Shown in pieces: positions 29,066 to 34,314 of a stretch of DNA of 34,314 nt. The first letter of the stretch is position 1, and the number at the start of each line of letters is the position of its first letter. Origin of the DNA: Coptodactyla brooksi (lineage: Eukaryota; Arthropoda; Insecta; Coleoptera; Scarabaeidae); the NCBI GenBank assembly GCA_033557675.1, contig JAWQRM010000054.1:1-34314 (forward strand). The letters are read 5' to 3'. The notes under the pieces are model-generated. The model was not told where the DNA came from. It saw nothing but the letters and a program-made list of their open reading frames with translations, and ran no database searches. The position numbers and the translations under genes are program-made.

Positions 29066-31310
29066 ATCCTTTTTTCGTATTTTGGCATAGTGGTGACTTC
29101 GTTTTTACTTTGTTACAAAGTCAAAAGTTTCCAAATTCTCAACTTTAATATGTAGAAATGATTAGTTTCTAAATGCAAAGGAATTAAATGCAGGAAAAAA
29201 GACATGATACTGCTTTCAAAGGTTTGGCAATAAAATTATACCAGCTTTACAAAAATCAAGCTGTCCATTGACTATTTTATGATTGGTGTCCATGTATACC
29301 TCATAGTAAGTGAAAGTAGGAAAAAGAATAAAGGATTATTGGTATTGGTTCGAAATAAATAGAATAAGGCATTCGTAAGTTGACTAAGATCGAAAAATTG
29401 AAAGAAATTCAAATAAAACATGCAAAATAAATATTTATGCGCCTAATTGAACAAAGAAGGATGTAAAAAAACAAATATAAGAGCGGATAGGAGGAAATAA
29501 TTACTTTGTACTTGACATGTGATGTTTTTATTGCGTTGGTTACAATAATAAGAACATGTTTAGTGAATATTAGCAATATTCACTCAGATAATTGAGAATG
29601 GAGTCCATTTGAACGGAGTCCACTCTCTCTTTATCATATCTCTCTTTATCATGACAAATAAAATTTAAAAATGTTCTTTGAAAAAAATAGTAAGAAAAAG
29701 ATTAAATGTGAGAAGAGAATTTGAGTACTATAAACTGAAAACCACATAAATATTATGTTAAGCCCAAAAATATCAGAACAGAATGATTCAGATTTTCCAA
29801 CTATTCAATCTTTTTAGAGGTATAACTCAATTTTGTAGCTTTGTAAATCAAACCACACAAGCTACAACACCAAAATAAAACTTTAGGGGTTTTCATGTAG
29901 GGTTTGTAGTGGTGGTAATTATTTCACGCTTTTATCCTTTATTTTGTCCTGTAGAATTCATTATTGTTATTGAAAAGGTGTTAAAATTGTAGATAAAAGT
30001 AGTCGTGGATGATTTTTGTTCAGATACTATTTAAAAAAAGAATTATCAAAGTGATAATAATAATTTGTGGCATGGAATAACTTGTAGTAACCACAAATGT
30101 TCAACTCATATAGAGAAACGATGGACCAGCAAATATTTATAATGATCTAATAGAGATGGCGTTGATTATGACCAAATTTTGAACTGTCGTGTAATTTTGG
30201 CTTTCAGTTAAATTTCACGCAGAATATTCATCTTTCAAACAGTCTATATTGAAAAATTTCATTCAAATAGCATGAAAACTGTTTCATGGACCGCCACCTA
30301 AAAGTTGTGCATACCATAAGTTTTGAAAAATATCTGCAAACATCTGTATAAATTATCTTTTTTAACTAATAGCACTTAATGGTACCTGTAATGTTTATTT
30401 TCTAAAACAACATAGGTTTAACGATACTAGAAAAGCAGGTCCCGTTTTTGTGACTAAAAAGAATTTCTCGAAAACGCATCAGCAAGGCTAGATCATTGGT
30501 AGATGAGAAATCTCGATCTGCACACTTTGGAAAACATGTTTGGTGGACTTAGAAGCTGCCAGAGTGGTAATAACAATCCTGCTACAGTGGTTTGTATGGT
30601 ATTTAAAATCTGAAATAATTAATGGCTTTACAATCTTGCCAGGAAATATATTATGATATAGAATATAGAATATCATGTGCACTATCACCAATGATTGTTC
30701 ACTTCATTATGTTACTTGCATAGTAAGATCATTAATCCCTAGAAAGTAATAGATTTCGGATAATCACAACTAATCAGTTTGATTGCTATGAAGAGATATA
30801 AGAGAGATTAGTCAACATAGTACAATATAATAGAATAATAATTGAATCAATTCAATCAATTTAAAATTGGTAAGTTTTAGTACTTATAATTTTATGCATT
30901 TCGTGCCTCATGACTATTAATTATAATTGAATTTTATTAATTATCTACTTTTACATTACTTTAATCATTAATATTATATGATATTAATGACTAAATAATA
31001 ATATGTTTTAACTAACATATTATTATTTTTTAATAACGGTTTTGTAATAATAATATGCATACTCATATTATTACTAATAGTTATTGTAGATATAATTTAG
31101 TTTATTTCTAAAGACCAGTATTACTGTAATTATTTGTAACATTGCAGTTCTCATTAGTTTTAGTTGTTAAAGGCATCGTGTGTTTCAAAAAAATATCCAT
31201 TTGTAATTTGAAGTTCCATTTGTGAATGTCAGAAATAAAATTTAACCTACTAAAATACACACAATTTTTATTTGTATTGTTTATTTCACGATAAAACTAT
31301 TTGAGTTCAT

Positions 31311-32297
31311 AACAAGTGCTGGAAATGACCACCACCTTCCTGAATACAGAGGCGAGCTCTTCGTGTAATTCTGTCAATCACATGTTGCAAGAGATATGGT
31401 GAATTATATGGTGAATTTCTTCACATTTTGCAGTAATTTGTTGGGCAAGTACTTCTAAATTATTAATTGCATTTTGAAAATACTGTTTTTTAGATGCAGC
31501 CGTGGGAAAAAATCAAGGGGATTTAAGTCAAATGGTTGGTGTACTGCGGCTAATTAATCGATGGTTAAAAAACTCCTGCAGATACCGGACTGTGGCCCGC
31601 GCCGTGTGAGCTGGTGCCCCATTCTGCTGAAAGTAACCGAACTGCAGCTCGTCGTAGTGCAGTTGGGAGATGAAGTCATTGAGAATTTCTTCCCGATATC
31701 CTTCTGCAGTGATGGTTTGATTGAAGAATATTGATCCAATCAAGCGTCGTCGGCTGAAGCCCACCCAAGCACCTATTTTTTGTAGATGAAGAGGCGTTTC
31801 CGGACAGATGGAACCAAGCTTCGTCAGAAGAAACAGTTCGCTTGAAATTATCTTCGTTCGTGGTAATGAGAAACCAAAAAAAAAAGTGCTCAAAATGTCT
31901 TGGATAAATCTGTTGTGCAGAGATCAGACGATAGGGAATAAATGTAAATCTTTCCGTAGACTACGATGACAAATGGGAGCACACAGATCTACCTGTTGTC
32001 CAGGAACACGAAAAGAAATTCCTGGAGTATTGTCAACAATTTGCTGAACATTTCCAATGGATTCCGCAGCTCTTTTCTTTGGACGAGAGCTTCCTTCTTT
32101 TCTCTGTACCCTTCCAATTGTACGAAATAAATTTACAGAATGCATCAGACTATCGTAAAAATTCTCTACTACCGCAGGAAAGTTTTCTTGAAGCTCGTTC
32201 AAAGAATCATCTACGGAATAATGCCATTCACCATTAATTTTGTTTCCCATTCGAAAATACTCTTCAACCATGAATACTTTGTGAATTCGAATCAAAA
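31311..32297 (-). mobile_element. Broken mariner-like (DUF4817-type) transposase
   Basis: Minus strand, several frames. The N-terminal part (32295 to 31924) has VFMVEEYFRMGN, NLFRTIGRVQRKEGSSRPKK and RKDLHL, the HTH region found in many insect mariner-like proteins. After a frame break, TPLHLQKIGAWVGFSRRRLIG, then the catalytic-block piece FGYFQQNGAPAHTARATVRYL (usual FQQDGA has lost its D), a further break, DLNPLDFF, and IDRITRRARLCIQEGGGHFQ near 31310-31370. The region around the first catalytic Asp is deleted. It is inactive. Terminal inverted repeats were not identified. Confidence 0.8.
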
Positions 32298-32963
32298 CTA
32301 TTGTGCAAAGAACAAATTAACAATACTTTTTCAATAATTTTATGATTTGACATCTGTCAAAATGACAAACAGTAATAATAGATCTGTCAATTAAAGACGT
32401 GACATGTTACAGTATTATATCTAATTGTATGACTGTGTCACAGTATTTGTAATAAATGTATAGTTCAAAAAATGTCTAATAATTTATTTTAACTTGGAAT
32501 CGTGAAAAAATGCAACCCATAAAGCATGTGGGGAATACTGCAACCCGTGAAGCACATAATTTCAAAACACCCGGCATCCTCTAGATCACCTTAGTTTACT
32601 AGAAGTTCTCGTTTAAGTGGCTTACATTTTTAGCATAGGAGTTGGCTCCATGGCATCATTTGTAGATGATGCAATCAACATGTAACATGCAACCAATCAT
32701 GTCAGATCATGTCAATAATAAGTTGATACAGCCCAAAATTCTAACGTATTAGTTGATTGTATTACAATTACAAATCTGTTGAATACTTCCAACGCCTACT
32801 GTATTATTTTGTCCATAATAGGAATCTATTATTGCCAATAACCTAAATTACTGAAGGCTTTCCAAAAATTGTAAAGTTGTAAAAATTTTAACATACCAAA
32901 TCCTTGGGATTTGGAAATACTTTGGTTGCGTATTCTTAGGAAAGGTGAAAACTGCATATATAC

Positions 32964-33115
32964 CTTCTAACTGCTATTTCAAAATTATTCCCACTGCTGA
33001 CGATAACATCATGAGCCTGCACATGTGTTAGTGGTGATATAGCGGTGTCGTTTATTCTAACCACAACATCGCCCACTTGCATGCCAGCAGTTTCTGCTAA
33101 GCCTCCAGGGGTTAC
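32964..33115 (-). CDS. Zasp66: Zasp66-like gene, exon 2 (PDZ domain, second half)
   Basis: The acceptor ttttttacag precedes GTA ACC at 33115. The exon encodes VTPGGLAETAGMQVGDVVVRINDT through VQAHDVIVSSGNNFEIAVR, covering PDZ strands from the A...GL..GD.I..IN signature to the final helix and strand, and leaves two bases (AG) at the donor GTATAT. The intron to exon 1 is 76 bp. The PDZ domain of Zasp/ALP-Enigma proteins binds alpha-actinin at the muscle Z-disc. No LIM domain was found in the window, which fits Zasp66 rather than Zasp52. The absence of a recognisable ZM motif is noted, but it may lie in an unseen exon. Confidence 0.85.
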
Positions 33116-33191
33116 CTGTAAAAAAGTAAAGTTTTCTCTTCTCTTTTGCACCGCGTGCACTGCATAATAAGCGAACAATGTTAGACGATAC

Positions 33192-33290
33192 CTTGATTAC
33201 GGTTAGCGGTACGTCAAAATCAGCACCGCCAGCCAATCGAAATCCCCATGGAGTTTTGTCCTGTTTATTAAAACGTAACTCAACTGCCAT
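33192..33290 (-). CDS. Zasp66: Zasp66-like gene, exon 1 (start and PDZ first half)
   Basis: The start ATG at 33290-33288 (context atccaATGG) opens MAVELRFNKQDKTPWGFRLA and continues GGADFDVPLTVIK to a donor AAG|GTATCG, phase 0. The PWGFRLAGG motif is the carboxylate-binding loop of Zasp/PDLIM-type PDZ domains (WGFR.GG). The frame continues upstream without an ATG, so this is the first usable start. About 120 bp upstream on the minus strand (33437-33449) there is a TTTTATTATCG TATA-like stretch, a possible but unproven promoter. The gene converges on the lola exons. It could equally be another small Zasp paralogue of this insect. Confidence 0.85.
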
Positions 33291-34314
33291 TGGATTTTCC
33301 ACGGCGCAGAGGATTATTCTAATTCTGGACACACCTCACACACTGGACACTGATCTACTGGATCACATCGCTGTTAATTTAGAACTGCACGCGGACTGAA
33401 TGCCGCATTGTAGTCATTGCTGGACACAGTGTCGCGATAATAAAAGGATGGCCGACTTTTAACAAACGTACAAAGACGAAGTAATGACGAACGATGGACG
33501 ACATCTTTTCAACATGTACTACTGTTCCAGTTAAAGATAAGGGTTATTTCGGTTAAATGCTGTGTTCCATTTATATAATAATAATAATAGAACGAGGATT
33601 CAACAGATACAGGGCAGGAAATCATGAAAAATATACTAGCGACATTTATAGTACAAATTTTATACTTTACAAATACTACATCAATGAAATTAAGCATGAA
33701 ATGACAACTAATAATAATACAGACATAAATAAAAATAAACTAAATAAATAAACTGCTTAAAACTAAATGACACAGCTCTAAATTTAGAAAAAAAAATGGA
33801 AAGACCTTGCAGACCACACAACCACATCAATTCCACCATGTGGTGATTCGCACCCGTGCTGATAAACCTTCTAAAACTTGGTGTTTTAAAGTTTTCCAAA
33901 TAAACTTTTAAGGTAGTTGTAAACGCTTGGAAATTCATTTAATACTGATATATGTTCACCAATGAAGGTATGTCAAAAAACTCCTGCAAATACGGGATTG
34001 TAGTTCGTGCCTATTTTTTGTGGTTGAAGAGGAATTTCAAGTTTATAACTTTGAAAAAATCATTTGATTTTTAGAGATTTACTAAAAATTTAACCACAAG
34101 TAACTCACAAATGTTCACAATGTCTACCATCATTCTGGATGCATTTATTTAATGTAGTTTCTGTAGAAAACACCGCTGCTTCAATTTCAGCCCTGGACAA
34201 ACTTCTAATGGCATTTCATATTCTTTCCATAATATTTTCCCTGGTTGATGGTTTTTCTTGAAAAACAAGGTCTTTCAGTCTACCCCATAGGCAAAAACCT
34301 AAACAAGTTAGATC
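33291..34314. other. Region upstream of the Zasp66-like gene
   Basis: The first 150 bp are probably the 5' UTR and promoter of the minus-strand gene. The remainder is AT-rich with a mariner-like relic from 33963 to the window end. The open frames at 33178-33399, 33509-33697, 33557-33751 and 33708-33938 have no supporting features. Confidence 0.5.
33963..34314 (-). mobile_element. Mariner-like transposase C-terminal relic, cut by the window end
   Basis: Minus strand from the window end: LTCLGFCLWGRLKDLVFQEK, then PSTRENIMERI, a stop, NAIRSLSRAEIEAAVFSTET, TTLNKCIQNDGRHCEHL and a stop. This matches the C-terminal block (DFFLWG...LVF...R...C...GRHCEHL) of insect mariner-like transposases. The adjoining 33963-34050 piece resembles an internally deleted form of the 31.5-31.8 kb element (aaaaactcctgca, cctattttttgt, gaagaggaatttc), also minus strand. 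Both parts are degenerate. Confidence 0.75.

Larger units (their letters stand above)
28032..32963 (-). other. Large intron of the Zasp66-like gene
   Basis: Between the second PDZ exon and the 37-bp exon. It contains the best hammerhead-like motif (29023-29065) and a mariner-type transposase relic (31311-32297). Open frames such as 30488-30691 (minus) show no domain or splice support. Regulatory elements are likely in a first large intron but none was recognised. Confidence 0.6.

Overview
This is an AT-rich, intron-dominated nuclear window from an insect, possibly a beetle. The order is a guess; the insect assignment rests on the two genes below and on the mobile elements. Two protein-coding loci face each other tail to tail.

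From 1.3 to 22.9 kb (+ strand) lies the 3' part of a longitudinals lacking (lola)-type BTB/zinc-finger locus. It holds twelve alternative 3'-terminal exons. Each starts after a 3' splice site in the same phase: two bases complete a codon whose first base comes from a shared upstream exon. Each ends in its own stop and encodes one pair of zinc fingers, a C2HC finger (C-x2-C-x12-H-x4-C) followed by a C2H2 finger. The shared exons with the BTB/POZ domain are not in the window and should lie upstream of position 1. Three of the exons (1697, 14599, 21947) lack a usable start codon and would be missed by ORF calling. Exons 3 to 5 (4.6, 7.3, 9.5 kb) lie in three homologous tandem segments, and exons 6 to 8 (12.0 to 13.0 kb) form a second tight tandem cluster. 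Together they look like a lineage-specific expansion of one exon type.

From 33.3 down to 26.6 kb (- strand) lies a Zasp66-like muscle PDZ gene. Eight coding exons fit together in phase: two PDZ exons, a 37-bp microexon after an intron of about 5 kb, an acidic low-complexity middle part, and a glutamine-rich amphipathic segment. The last exon was not found. A degenerate mariner sits about 15 bp beyond the last splice donor that can be seen.

The introns and the gap between the genes carry many transposon relics: three mariner-type transposase remnants (25.9, 31.3 and 34 kb), an inverted pair of Penelope-like GIY-YIG fragments (11.1 kb), several dispersed motifs with a hammerhead-ribozyme-like core (best copy 29,023 to 29,065), a 1.2-kb foldback element with inverted arrays of a 20-bp repeat (24.1 to 25.4 kb), two hairpin MITE-like elements, and an (AT)n microsatellite. 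No rRNA, tRNA or CRISPR feature was seen.
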